A stretch of 64,000 bases of DNA from Takakia lepidozioides (GCA_030704615.1 CM060732.1:27571053-27635052); one strand, 5' to 3'. Positions 33,243 to 42,910 are shown, counted from the stretch's first letter. Program-made: numbers and translations. The notes: generated by a model not told the origin, from the sequence alone.

Positions 33243-35156
33243 TCGTACCGGCCACTGCGGGTCTTGTTGGACTCGGGAGCTCAGCCATTGATGCTGGGCA
33301 GAGCTGCTATTGCAGGCTTGGGCCTCACGGAGGCGGATATGGAGCCTTGTCCTTTCCAGATACAGACGTCTCTGGGAGGATCGGAGCAGGCTCGGGGCAT
33401 GACACGGCGTGAGTTGGCTATCAGACTACAGCCGGATCACCCTACAGATGGCTCAGTGATGCGAGCCAAGGCCATTGTGACAGACGCGGTCTCATACGAT
33501 GTCCTGGTTGGTGGGGCAGTGTTGTACCCCATGGGCTTCACCCTGGATTTTTGGGAGGAGTCAGCTTCCTATAGGCCTGCATGGCAGTCAGGGGAGGGTT
33601 GGCGTGTGCAGCTCCCTGTGACGTTCATAGGAGGAGTTGCGGTTGCCCAACGAGGCAAGATGCCGACACTAGCAGCATTCACAGCGGCAGTGAGTTGGCC
33701 TAGAGAGTTGCTTGAGGGCAACGCTCATTCAGAGGATGTACCACCTCCGGGAGAGCAGGATGACATGTATGGTATGGCGGAGTTGCCTACCATGGTTGCT
33801 CAGACTCCATTGTGGGGCACGAGCAAGGATTTGCAGCGGAATGCTGATCGACGGGTGCAACAAGCCTGGGTGGAGGCTTTTGTACCGTCAGGAGAGGAGG
33901 AGAGTGCGGGGATTGCACCAGGACCACCTCAGTTGTCTCCATTGGACACCACACCTATTGTGTGGCAGTATCCGGATGAAGGCATTTGTCTTCTGGACTT
34001 GTTTGGCGGGATCAGCACCGGATTGGCTGCTGTGTTACAGGCAGGTGTACGAGTTTGGCGTTACCTGTATGTGGAGAGGGATGAGACTGCACGACGCGTT
34101 TCACTTCGCCATGTTGCTCAGTTGGTGCAGCGGTACCCTGAGTTGTTGTCGGTGTCTGCAATTCGTGGATATCAGCAGGCCTTGCCAGCAGACATTTCGT
34201 TGCTGGGGGCGCAGGATTTGGAGCGGGTTGGCTCCATTGATCTGGTAGTGGCAGGTTGGCCCTGCCAAGGGCATTCATCAGCCGGGCATGGCAATGGATT
34301 GCGAGACTCGAGGTCGGGTCTGTTTTGGGAGATGGTGCGGGTTTTGCGCCACTTGCAGCTTCATCAAGCTGTATCTCCAGCATACATCTTGGAGAATGTG
34401 CCACTGATGGGCGATTCTTGGGCCAGGGTGATGGCCAGTGTGCATCAAGTCCGGTCGTGGCTTGGGTCAGCAGTGTTGCTAGATGCAGCTACAGTGGGGT
34501 CACGGGCTCATCGTCCACGGCTATGGTGGACTAACTTGATGCCACCCGCACTGCTCAAGCGTGCATTTGATGGGGTGCAGCGGCCAGCACATCTCACAGT
34601 GGATAGCATTCTGGACACAGGGAGGCAGTCTCAGCGTGTGAGACACGATGACCGTTTGCCTTTGGCAGTGGTCAACAAGGTGGGTCAACCACGAGCAGCA
34701 TTACCTACACTGCTCAGCTTCCCAGGATCGCATGCTTTCCGGGATAGTGGACCTGGCCTCTTGTGGGATGCTCAGTTGCAGCAGTTAGTGGAGCCTAATG
34801 CTGACGAGCGTGAGCGGGCAATGGGTTTTACCACTGGTACCACGGCGGTGTTGTCTCTTTCTGAGGCATCACGTCGTCAAGTGTTGGGGCAAGCAATGGA
34901 TCTCAATTGCTTGACCTGGATTATCAGCTTGGCTATGGCTGAGCAACGCAGAGTGCGGAGTACACTTCCCTCGATGGTCTCTCTGCCTACCGAGACGGTA
35001 CAGGCAGTGAGTGGGGGCGAGCATGTGAGGACCACGGGGTGCATGCATCCATGGCACACGTGGGAGGTGCTCGAGGTTCAGAGGGAGTTGGCAGCCAAGG
35101 TGGCGATGAAGATGAGGTTGGGGATTTTTCTCGGGTGGAGGAAGTCCTCAGGATGA
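33243..35156 (+). CDS. Protease and C5-cytosine DNA methyltransferase region of element M pol
   Basis: Protease: LLDSGAQPLMLGRAAI at 33261 onward and VLVGGAVLYPMGF are the two hallmarks of a retroviral-type aspartic protease. Methyltransferase (about 33960-34930), which should transfer a methyl group to C5 of cytosine in DNA, shows motifs in the canonical order. Motif I is LLDLFGGISTG (AdoMet binding). Motif IV is AGWPCQGHS with the nucleophile Cys at codon 34263. Motif VI is YILENVP with Glu at 34392. Motif VIII-like is SRAHRPRLWW. A possible target-recognition region follows, then ERERAMGFTTG, and motif X-like QAMDLNCLTW. Motif order is not permuted, so it is not arranged like plant DRM enzymes. 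No stop interrupts the domain over about 950 bp, although other parts of the element are broken. The reading frame ends at 35156 and RT starts in another frame. The annotated left edge is an open frame without its own ATG. Confidence 0.88.
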   Translation, partial: SYRPLRVLLDSGAQPLMLGRAAIAGLGLTEADMEPCPFQIQTSLGGSEQARGMTRRELAIRLQPDHPTDGSVMRAKAIVTDAVSYDVLVGGAVLYPMGFTLDFWEESASYRPAWQSGEGWRVQLPVTFIGGVAVAQRGKMPTLAAFTAAVSWPRELLEGNAHSEDVPPPGEQDDMYGMAELPTMVAQTPLWGTSKDLQRNADRRVQQAWVEAFVPSGEEESAGIAPGPPQLSPLDTTPIVWQYPDEGICLLDLFGGISTGLAAVLQAGVRVWRYLYVERDETARRVSLRHVAQLVQRYPELLSVSAIRGYQQALPADISLLGAQDLERVGSIDLVVAGWPCQGHSSAGHGNGLRDSRSGLFWEMVRVLRHLQLHQAVSPAYILENVPLMGDSWARVMASVHQVRSWLGSAVLLDAATVGSRAHRPRLWWTNLMPPALLKRAFDGVQRPAHLTVDSILDTGRQSQRVRHDDRLPLAVVNKVGQPRAALPTLLSFPGSHAFRDSGPGLLWDAQLQQLVEPNADERERAMGFTTGTTAVLSLSEASRRQVLGQAMDLNCLTWIISLAMAEQRRVRSTLPSMVSLPTETVQAVSGGEHVRTTGCMHPWHTWEVLEVQRELAAKVAMKMRLGIFLGWRKSSG

Positions 35157-35157
35157 G

Positions 35158-36747
35158 ATGATGGGGCAAGATGAGGTCTTGTCATTGACTGAGCAGGTAG
35201 GGAGTATTGCTCAAGAGGTTGCAACATAGCAACCACTGGACGCGTCCTCTACCTCTAAGCCCACTGGACTTAAGGTTACGGAGGACAATTGGGAGCCTGA
35301 CATTGGACCCATTGTCACCGGAGGAGAGAGACGACGTATACGGCGGTTCCTGAGGGCTTACAGGAATTGCTTTGCCTTCAGTTTGAAGGACTTGGGAGCA
35401 CTGAAGGGTCAAGAGATCCGTATTGAGTTGGCCATTGACACGCCAATCTTTCGGAGACCCTATAGATACAGTGACATGGAGAGGTCTTTGATTCAGATGA
35501 GGACTCAAGATCTCTGGGAGGCAGGTTTGGTGGAGCTCTCTGGTGGAGAGTATGCTTCAGCCACAGTGATGCCAGCCAAGAAGGATGTCTATGGCAATTG
35601 GATGGAGAGACGTATGTGCGGTGATAACCGGCCTGTAAATCGTCAGACCAAGTCCGATAAGTATGCCATGCCAACACCAAAGGAGATCTTTGATGCCATT
35701 GGGCATGCTAAGGTCTTTAGCACTTTGGATTTACGATCCGGATATCACCAGTTGCCAATCAAGGAGGCGGACAAGCAGAAAACGACATTATGGGGGATCA
35801 ATGCGCACGACAAGGATTGCCTATATCAGTGGCGGTTCTTACCATTTGGGCTTAAGAATGCTCCTGCAGAGTTTCAAAGAGTCATGGATAGGATTCTAGC
35901 AGGGGTGGACTTTGCTCGGTGCTACATAGATGACATCATCATCTTTAGTGTTACGATGGAGGAGCATGAGAGACACCTTCAGGTGGTATTGGAGCGCTTG
36001 AGAGCACACGGATTGAAGTTGCATCCGGGGAAGTGCAAGTTTTTCCACAACCAGATTGAGTATCTGGGTCACATGATATATCCTGGAGGATTGGGGGTAC
36101 AGCAGACTAAGGTAGAGGCCATTGCACAAATTCCACGCCCCATAGATGTGAGCCGAGTTCGAGCTTTCATGGGGTTGGCAAACTATTATAGACGGTTTGT
36201 CAAGGGATTTAGTACCATTGCAAAGGCTCTAACCAAGCTGACTAAGGTGGACCAGGAGTGGTAGTGGGAAGATGAACAGGAACGAGCTTTTCAAGAGCTC
36301 AAGGCAAGGTTGATCTCGGCGCCTATCTTGAGACGACCTATCAGGGGGCGTCCCTTTCAGCTGCATACGGATTGGAGCATGCTGGGGCTTGGAGCAGTGC
36401 TCACACAGGTGGATGATGAGGAAAGAGAGTTCGTAGTGGCTTATGCTAGCCGCTTGAACAACGCTGCAGAGGCTAAGTACAGTTCATATGAGGGAGAGTG
36501 CTTAGCTGCAGTGTGGGCCGTGGCACACTTTAGGTGCTATCTATACGGCAATATTTTCACCCTTGTCACGGATCACCAGCCACTCAAGTGGTTGATGGAG
36601 TCAGACAAGCTTACGGGGAAGCTTGCATGGTGGGCACTCATACTCCAGGAGTATGACTTTCAGGTTGTGCATCGACCGGGTTTGGTCAATCGGGATGCGG
36701 ATGGATTGAGTTGCAATCCATGCATGAGCCAGCAGGATGACACTTGA
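35158..36747 (+). pseudogene. pol: Reverse transcriptase and RNase H of element M
   Basis: The frame is open from 35158 apart from a TAG at 35227. RT spans about 35383-36200 with KKDVYGNWMERRMCGDNR, FSTLDLRSGYHQ (first catalytic Asp), FGLKNAPAEFQR, and the active-site box YIDD (CYIDDIIIFS), then HLGHMIYPGG-like sequence and MGLANYYRRF. A TAG at 36262 separates RT from RNase H, which runs in the same frame to 36747. Its acidic residues lie in LHTDWSMLGLGAVL, YEGECLAAVW, VTDHQPLKW and NRDADGLS. Catalytic residues are intact in both domains. The two TAG codons fit single C-to-T changes from CAG, which suggests recent inactivation. Confidence 0.88.
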
Positions 36748-36777
36748 GCTCAGTGGCATGGTGAGACGGACGAGGAG

Positions 36778-38355
36778 ATGGTGTCGGGATGGCACGCATC
36801 TGCATTTTTGTGTATCTTGGCATCGGGAGGTCAGGTTGGACCTACAACAGGGATGACTGTAGACGGAGTGTCTGCGGACCCTGAGGCTAGTGATGAGCTA
36901 GGTGGTGCCAGAGATATACATAAGGATTCGGCTGTGTTGGGCTACCTCTGCACGGGAGACACGGCAGCCACTGTGACTGCCAGGGAGAAGGATCGGATCC
37001 TGCAACGAGCCAAGAGGTTCAAGTGGGAGGGGATACACCTACTTCGAGTGTGGGAGGATGGTCGGGTGAGGATTGTGCCTCACCCCACACAACGTGCACG
37101 GTTAGTGCGGCATGCCCATGAGGAGTTGGGGCATTTTGGAGTGTGACGCATTCACAGTTTACTGCAAGGGCAGTATTGGTGGCGTGGTATGCATACAGAG
37201 GTGCAACAGTTCGTGGCTAGGTGCATGGTGTGTGACAGGGTGCATGCTTCATTCAACGCCCCTACACCACAGTTGCATCCTTTACCAATCATGGGATTGG
37301 GCTACAGGTGGAATCTTGACTTCGCAGGACCGTTGCCACTGACTATGCGCCACCACAGATATGTGTTGGTGATGGTGGAGCACTTCTCCAAGTGGATTGA
37401 GTTGGTTCCATTGCCTGACAAGGCTAGTGAGGGGGCTGCGTATGCATTCTTGGATCGTGTGCTTAGCCGATTTGGTGCTCCAGCTGAGGTACTCATGGAC
37501 CAAGGGAGAGAGTTCTTGGGGGAGTTTCAGGCTTTGTGTGATAAAGCCTTGATAGACCACCGCACCACTTCTCGGGATCATCCTGAGGCCGATGGCTTGG
37601 TAGAGAGAGTTGTTCAGACGGTGAAGAGGGGTTTGCGCAAGTATGGCTTGCAGAAGGGACATCTAGGAGATTAGGATCTTCAAGTTCCTTGGTTAGCCAT
37701 GGGCTACAGGTTCAGCAAACAAACATCACTTGTCTCCTTCTCACCATATTTCCTTCTCTTTGGCCGAGAGCCGGATTTTCCTGCAGCCATTCGTAGGGAC
37801 ACTGCTCAAGTCCTTAACCTTGACGATCCGGATGTGTGGGTACGTGCATGTGATCAGCGTGCAGAGTTGTTCAAGAAAGTCATGCCCATGGCTTTTGAGA
37901 ACCTTGCCATTGCACAGCACCGTGATACGTTGAGGTATGCCACTATACGTGGTGGAGGCTATCGTCCTGGGGTTCGGAGGTTTAGCCCTGGGGACTATGT
38001 TTATTTGCAGCAGACTGCTCCTACGACTCTGGATGTTACTACAGGGCGTGTTATTCTGAGGGTTCAAGAGGTGTTGCCCTCAGGAGTCCTGATCTTGGAG
38101 GGTCGGGATGGCATGACTTAGAAGGACCATGTGCGTAATTGTGCGCCATGTCACCTTCCCAATGTCGATGGCAGAGTTGACCCAAACTTGGCAATGGTAC
38201 CTGTAGGTTTGAGGTGCATGCTGTGGGTCTGCCAAAGGGGCAGCCACCATGCTGGTGTGTGATCGATGCTCAAGGGTTGGCATATGGGATGCTTGACACC
38301 ACCTCTTGAGAAGGTTCCTGACAGAGATTGGTTGTGTCCACACTGCTTGGGATAG
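36778..38355 (+). pseudogene. Integrase with C-terminal PHD-like finger of element M
   Basis: Integrase: the HHCC zinc domain is HAHEELGHFG ... CMVCDRV, interrupted by TGA at 37144 where homologues have Arg (CGA to TGA). The catalytic core has WNLDFAGPL, LMDQGREFLGEF and HPEADGLVERVV. A TAG at 37675 lies where Trp is expected. The C-terminal domain (37699-38121) has FSPGDYVYLQQ and ends GRDGMT, followed by TAG. The same frame resumes with KDHVRNCAPCHLPNVDG. At 38215-38346 there is a Cys4-His-Cys3 pattern: CMLWVC, then MLVCDRC (read in a neighbouring frame), then GWHMGCLTPPLEKVP and WLCPHC, before TAG at 38353. Two compensating single-base shifts interrupt it. PHD fingers bind histone H3 tails, so this module may steer integration. 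Confidence 0.8.
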
Positions 38356-38601
38356 TGGCAGTGGACATGACTGGAGGCAACTAACAAGACATGGGAGGCC
38401 AAGCTCATAGGAGTCAATACATGAGATCCCAAGCTCAAGTTCACAGGTTGCAAGACGACGACTAACGATGGGGCAACTCTTGCACCCGGCCTCTTGATCT
38501 ATCGAGTTTGAGTGTAGTAGGGATAGTGGTGGAGGACTTAGTGAGGCTATGGTCACTATCACATCTTGTGGCTACCTGGACTTAGAGGGACCTAAGCACC
38601 A

Positions 38602-38614
38602 GCTAGGGGGGCGA
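38602..38614 (+). promoter_or_regulatory. Polypurine tract of element M
   Basis: GCTAGGGGGGCGA lies immediately before TTGTGTGGAC, the start of the complete LTR. A G-rich run at this position supports 38616 as the reverse-transcription-defined LTR start. Confidence 0.6.
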
Positions 38615-38615
38615 T

Positions 38616-39122
38616 TGTGTGGACTAGTGACTGCCATAGTGGGCAGCATAGTGGCAGCCTAGTGACTGACTAGTTGTAGCCTAGTGGTTGGACTAGTGGT
38701 TGGACTAGTGGTGGACTAGTGGTATACTAGTGTGTGGTGTGCACATGTGTTGTGTGGTTTTGGACAGCGATGTAGTTGTGTAGCGATATGTATGCGCACG
38801 ATAGCTGTCAAGTTATTTTACCACTAGTGTGAAACTAGCTAGGAAATAGCTAGCTTTTACATATTGACATTTGGGATTGGCCCAAGTGTCAATCCAGGGG
38901 TCAAGGCAAATTTAGGCCCTGGAGTGGTTATCTTCACGGCAAGCGCGAGAGGCTCATCTTTCTCGAGTTGAGCCTCACCGCGCCTAGCTATGGCGCCGTA
39001 GTGTGGATTTCCCATGGCGTGGGGTGCACTTGGCTTGACTTGTATTTGAGTGATGAGGTTATATATGCATGAGTTTATGCTTCAGATTTGTGAGCTCGTG
39101 CTTGTATTCTTCTTCTTTATCA
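38616..39122 (+). repeat. Complete LTR of element M (~507 bp)
   Basis: It begins TGTGTGGACTAGTGACTGCC and ends TTCTTCTTTATCA (TG...CA). Its left part has short GGACTAGTGGTT repeats. A TATATA motif at about 39060 lies ~60 bp before the end and could be the promoter core. The left piece (27479-27709) matches its right part and the next repeat (39124-39292) matches its left part. Confidence 0.78.
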
Positions 39123-39123
39123 T

Positions 39124-39292
39124 TGTGTGGACTAGTGACTGCCATAGTGGGCAGCATAGTGACAGCCTAGTGTAGTTGTAGCCTAGTGGTTGGACTAGTG
39201 GTGGACTAGTGGTATACTAGTGTGTGGTGTGCACATGTGTTGTGTGGTTTTGGACAGCGATGTAGTTGTGTAGCGATATGTATGCGCACGAC
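39124..39292 (+). repeat. Partial second LTR of element M (left part only)
   Basis: It repeats the first ~187 bp of the complete LTR, with two small deletions in the ACTAGTGG repeats, up to GTATGCGCACGA, then CA. It starts one base after the previous LTR ends, a head-to-tail LTR-LTR junction. Target sequence TCAACAACAAATC follows. Confidence 0.85.
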
Positions 39293-39927
39293 ATCAACAA
39301 CAAATCTTTTACATCCTCTTTTAGGCCACATCGAGGTCGCACGCAAGTTGTCGAAATTCGGCAACATAAACGAAAGCTGGACGTGTTCATTGTCGAGGAT
39401 TTCGCATCTTTATCTCTGCAACTCTCTCTCTATCATTCTCTCCAAACATTGTAGTGAACTCGGACATGAACGCTTCAAAATTGTATTGTAAATGCGAATT
39501 TTTCTCTAATAGCGGTGCAAACCAAGATAGGGCAGTGCCGGATAGAAGGATGCCCACAAATCCCACTTGAATATCTTCATCAGGGCGTTATGGATGTATT
39601 CGTAGGAACAATCGTATTTGTTGAATACAACCGCGAAATCTTGATCTCGTCCTATCAAATTTTTCGGGTATGCTGACCTTTGATTCCTTTGTAATCTGTT
39701 GAAAATTTGGAGAAACCGTTGCAGTATGATTTATTGTAGTAGGGACTTGTAAGGTTGAAGATCCATTGTTCGACTCCTTCTGAAATTTGTTGTTGCAAAT
39801 TGTTGAGAGCGTTGTCAAGATCTTGAGACTGATTAGTTTGTAGTTGGGCAGTAGAGGCACAAAGTTCTTGCATCTGGAGCTGGAGACTCTACAATGTAGC
39901 GACCATTTCCGCAAATGTGTCTTCCAT
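39293..39927 (-). pseudogene. gag: N-terminal part of gag of element D, interrupted by element M
   Basis: The minus-strand frame begins at ATG 39925-39927 (MEDTFAEMVATL, then TAG), followed by a coiled region with QNLQQQISEGVEQ-like sequence, and a gag core with RFRGCIQQIRLFLRIHP, QVGFVGILLSGTALSWFAPL and YNFEAFMSEFTTMFGE. Small frame changes follow, then AEFRQLACDL and EDVKDLLL, where element M starts. The continuation is at 27244-27478. The product would be the nucleocapsid precursor of a Ty3/gypsy element. It was already decayed, or decayed later, since it carries at least one stop and two shifts. A possible LTR end and primer site (CCTTGACA, then TTGGCGAGAC on the minus strand) lie just upstream at about 39950-39975. 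Confidence 0.78.
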
Positions 39928-40479
39928 CAACTTAACTAACTAAGGAACAAACTTTAGTCTCGCCAAACTGTCAAGGACAAGAACATGACTGAACACAAAC
40001 AAGAGATCAGACTAGAGGTACAAGACTAGACAAGAAGTCAAGGTCGACGTGGCCGAATGCATGGTTGGTAAACATGAATCAAAATAATCTTTATAACAAT
40101 GGACAAGAGTACAAGATACTGGAATTCGACTCGAATATTGGAATGCTGGAAACTGGACTGGGGTACCAGATACTGGAAACTGGACTTGAGTACAGGAAGC
40201 TGGACTGGAGTACTGGGACTGGGAACAAGAGTAGCTTAAACTTGTGTTGGCGAGACTGAAGAGTGTCCAGTCTCGCTTCCTATATATACTGGCTACTAAG
40301 AAACTTCCATAAGAAGCTCATATGGAGGTTTCTTGCTAGAGAAAATTCCAAGATTAAACAAAGGTTTCTTGATAGAGAAGTTTCCTCCAAAAGAAGCTTC
40401 CTCAACAGTTTCCCAAGTTAATCTTGATAATTTGGTAAACTCCCGGTAATTTGATAAGTAATGGTAAATCATGGTAGAT

Positions 40480-41060
40480 CATGGTAAATTATAGTAATTT
40501 CCGGTAACATGGTAACTTCTGGTATTTACTCCTGATAAGTTCCTCTGGGCTATGTCCGTGACAGGCCATGCCAAGCTCGGAGCCCATTGGAGCTTGAAAC
40601 TTGGCATGATGTTGCGTTGATTTGCTGTCAGCCAAGTCTGCCATCTTAAGGTTAATTTCTACTAACATGGTTTTGTCATTGATAAAATGACGACGCTGAG
40701 CCCAATTTTGATTAGCAGGGGGCAAGCCAAGGAGAAAATACCTTTTGACCATGCGATCTCTTTCTGCCGGGTCAATGATGTTCTCAACTGCAGCAGACTT
40801 GATGTCCATGTAAAATTGCCACATGGATTCTTCAGGCTAGTAAGTCTTTGAAGAGAGCTTAGCAAAGCAGTCTAGAGGTCTTTCAGGAGGCTTGAACAAT
40901 GTCTTAGCCTATTCTATAAGGATCACCCAATTGAAGCTAGGATCATCCATGACTGCTGCATGCAGCAAGTCCCGAGCTGACCCCTTCATGCTCATCCTAA
41001 AGATGGTCATCTTGAAGTTCTTAGGCACTCCATTTACGCTAGCAATGACTTCAAACATTT
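40480..41060 (-). pseudogene. Fragment of another retrotransposon gag
   Basis: The minus strand reads GVPKNFKMTIFRMSMKGSARDLL, then MWQFYMDIKSAAVENIIDPAERDRM and LLGLPPANQNWAQRRHFINDKTM, with two stops. The pattern (a capsid-like helical region with W at regular points and no zinc knuckle left) suggests a gag relic of a different family from element D. Upstream (40080-40240) is a GGAAACTGGACTGGAGTAC-type simple repeat and downstream lies an AT-rich ATGGTAAATCATGG stretch. Confidence 0.45.
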
Positions 41061-42009
41061 GAAGGTACACTACAACAGATTGCGGCTTTTATGACTCCCA
41101 TGGCTGCGCAGTCATGACAGATTTGTGGCAGAAATGCCATTTGAAGTCGTAGATGGCTTTTGAAGTCATAACGCAGGTCCGGGGAAGGCGTATATGCGAT
41201 TGCATGACTCCGGACTCTGCGCAACACATGTCAAACATGTTTGACCACGAATATTGGCATGGCAGATATGACTACCAGTCACGGTCATACCTACACTGGA
41301 ATGACGTGTACAAATTGCTAGACGGACATATGACTTTATGACTCTCACTCTAATGCATTCTGCCAGATCATCACATGGATGAATCACTACATGACTGCAC
41401 GTGTCGACACATGCTTTTCTGGTTATATATATAATATATCAATATTTATATTTTGAAAAAATGTCGGAGACTCTAACCACTAGAATGAATTTTTTTTTTT
41501 TAAATCAAAGTGCAAAAGATTTGAAAAAAACAAATCGGCTGGAGGTGCACAGTGTGTCGCCCCGGTGGTTCGGGGTTCAAACCCGCTGCCCTACCCCGTG
41601 TGTGGGATTGTTCATGACGATATGTTTGGGCGTTGATCGTCCTGTAGGTCTCATGGCCCAAATGAAAGGGGGTTAATTTTTCCCCCTCCTCAAGGGCATG
41701 AGGCTTCCTTTAAAAATTAAAAAAATTAAAAAATCAAAAAATTGCTTATAGGGTTTGCAAGAAGGTTAAAAAACTTAAAAAGTTGCCCATCACGGTAGTC
41801 GTGAATCGAATTAGAGTGAGCGGGAGGGAGGGAGATAGAGAGAGAGGGCTGGGACTTAGAGCGAGCGGGAGGGAAGGCAAACATGTATGGGAGGCCGCAG
41901 TTGGAGCAACCTTTGCATCTGAAGCAAGCAACCCTAGAAACGCTAGGGTATGTGTGCGAGGAGGTTTTGGCTGGGAGCTCGTCGTTCTTGGGAGAGTCAG
42001 CTTGGCTTA
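41061..42009. other. Non-coding, with a possible tRNA-derived SINE head
   Basis: No gene is recognised. At 41574-41584 GGTTCAAACCC matches a pol III B box. CGGCTGGAGGTG at about 41536 resembles an A box 38 bp upstream. This spacing is normal for a tRNA-derived SINE, but no clear tail or target duplication was found. CACTACAACAG at about 41067 resembles a CACTA-type terminal repeat, with ATGACT motifs repeated behind it. Both are tentative. Confidence 0.3.
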
Positions 42010-42910
42010 GCTAGGCCATGTTTCAATCTCTACCCGCTCAGTTGCACCGTGGTGGTTCTCACAAACCAATCCGACATTACCTGACTACAGAAACAAGTAG
42101 CACACTGAAGAGGTCCTCTTGGGTTCATGGTCAGTCAAATCCTCCATGGGTCATGACACAAGGTCGAGGACAATGTGGTGAGGGCAACCTTCTTCTTCGA
42201 CCTATTTCAGCCTATTTTTCCCTCTCATCAGACTCGGCCCTTCATTTGCAGCACGGAGTAGAGTTGGCATGAGATTTTTAAAGATCCTTCACGATGGTGC
42301 GACAACCGCAATGGCAAGGTGTGGCTTTTCCTTAATGTACGATGTAAAGAAGTTTGTCCATCCTGCAAATGTGGGCTGTTGGCTCCTGTTAGTACCATGA
42401 TTTGGTATTCTTCCTGATGTTTCAAGGTTCTTGGGAGAGTCAGCTTGGTCTTAGCAGACCGTGTTTCAATCTCTGCCTGCTCATCTACACCGTGCTGGTT
42501 CTCATAGACCAATCCGACATTACCTGACTACAAGACACAAGCAGCACACACAAGAGGTCCTTTTGGGTTGATGGTCGGTCAAATCCTCTATGGGCTCTTC
42601 TTCAACCTATTTCAGCCTGTTTTGCCCTCTCATCAGACTCGGCCTTGAGATGCATATTGAATTATGTAAGTTAGCTCGTTGCTCATTGATAAGTAGGGTT
42701 GGGGGTGTTTGCTGGAATGATTGTTGTATGCATGATTTTGTGCAGAGGCATAGATAGCTGAAGGAGCAGGGATAGAGTGTGGAAGAGGGCCAGATTTCAA
42801 GCTCCAGATTATCTATGATTCCCCGTGGAAGGATAGATACAAGAAACCTGCATGGGTAGATGGTCAATTGGAAGCTGCAGCAGCAGCGGCACAATTGATA
42901 AAATCAAGCA
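42010..42910. repeat. Right arm of the inverted duplication around the PPR gene
   Basis: 42018-42250 and, a second time, 42440-42650 are reverse-complement copies of 25600-25830. 42270-42400 matches 25930-26040 inverted. 42740-42905 contains the coding start region of the PPR gene on the plus strand (AAACCTGCATGGGTAGATGG, TCAATTGGAAGCTGCAGC), truncated soon after. Confidence 0.75.

Larger units (their letters stand above)
27479..39292 (+). mobile_element. Element M: Ty3/gypsy retrotransposon encoding a DNA cytosine methyltransferase and a PHD-like finger
   Basis: The whole interval sits inside the minus-strand gag of element D and is bounded by TCAA on both sides (27475-27478 and 39293-39296), a 4-bp target duplication. 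The outer ends read TGTC...GACA. Coding order on the plus strand is gag, protease, cytosine methyltransferase, RT, RNase H, integrase, PHD-like finger. LTR pieces are arranged unusually: a right-hand part of the LTR on the left (27479-27709), a complete LTR (38616-39122), then the left-hand part (39124-39292). The copy is decayed by several stops and a few frame changes. A methyltransferase inside retrotransposons is known from dinoflagellates and charophyte algae. The PHD module is not one I know from that literature. Confidence 0.85.

Noticed and set aside
33264-33412. Overlap of the gag-derived frame with the protease frame taken as two overlapping genes
   Set aside because: The gag frame loses all protein character after about 33222, while the protease frame gains it. 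This is one polyprotein with a frame change.
2873-36264. Reading TAG as glutamine (a reassigned stop codon) across the retroelements
   Set aside because: Paralogues in the window still carry CAG or CAA at tested sites, many genes here end with normal stops, and plants use the standard code. Deamination explains the pattern better.
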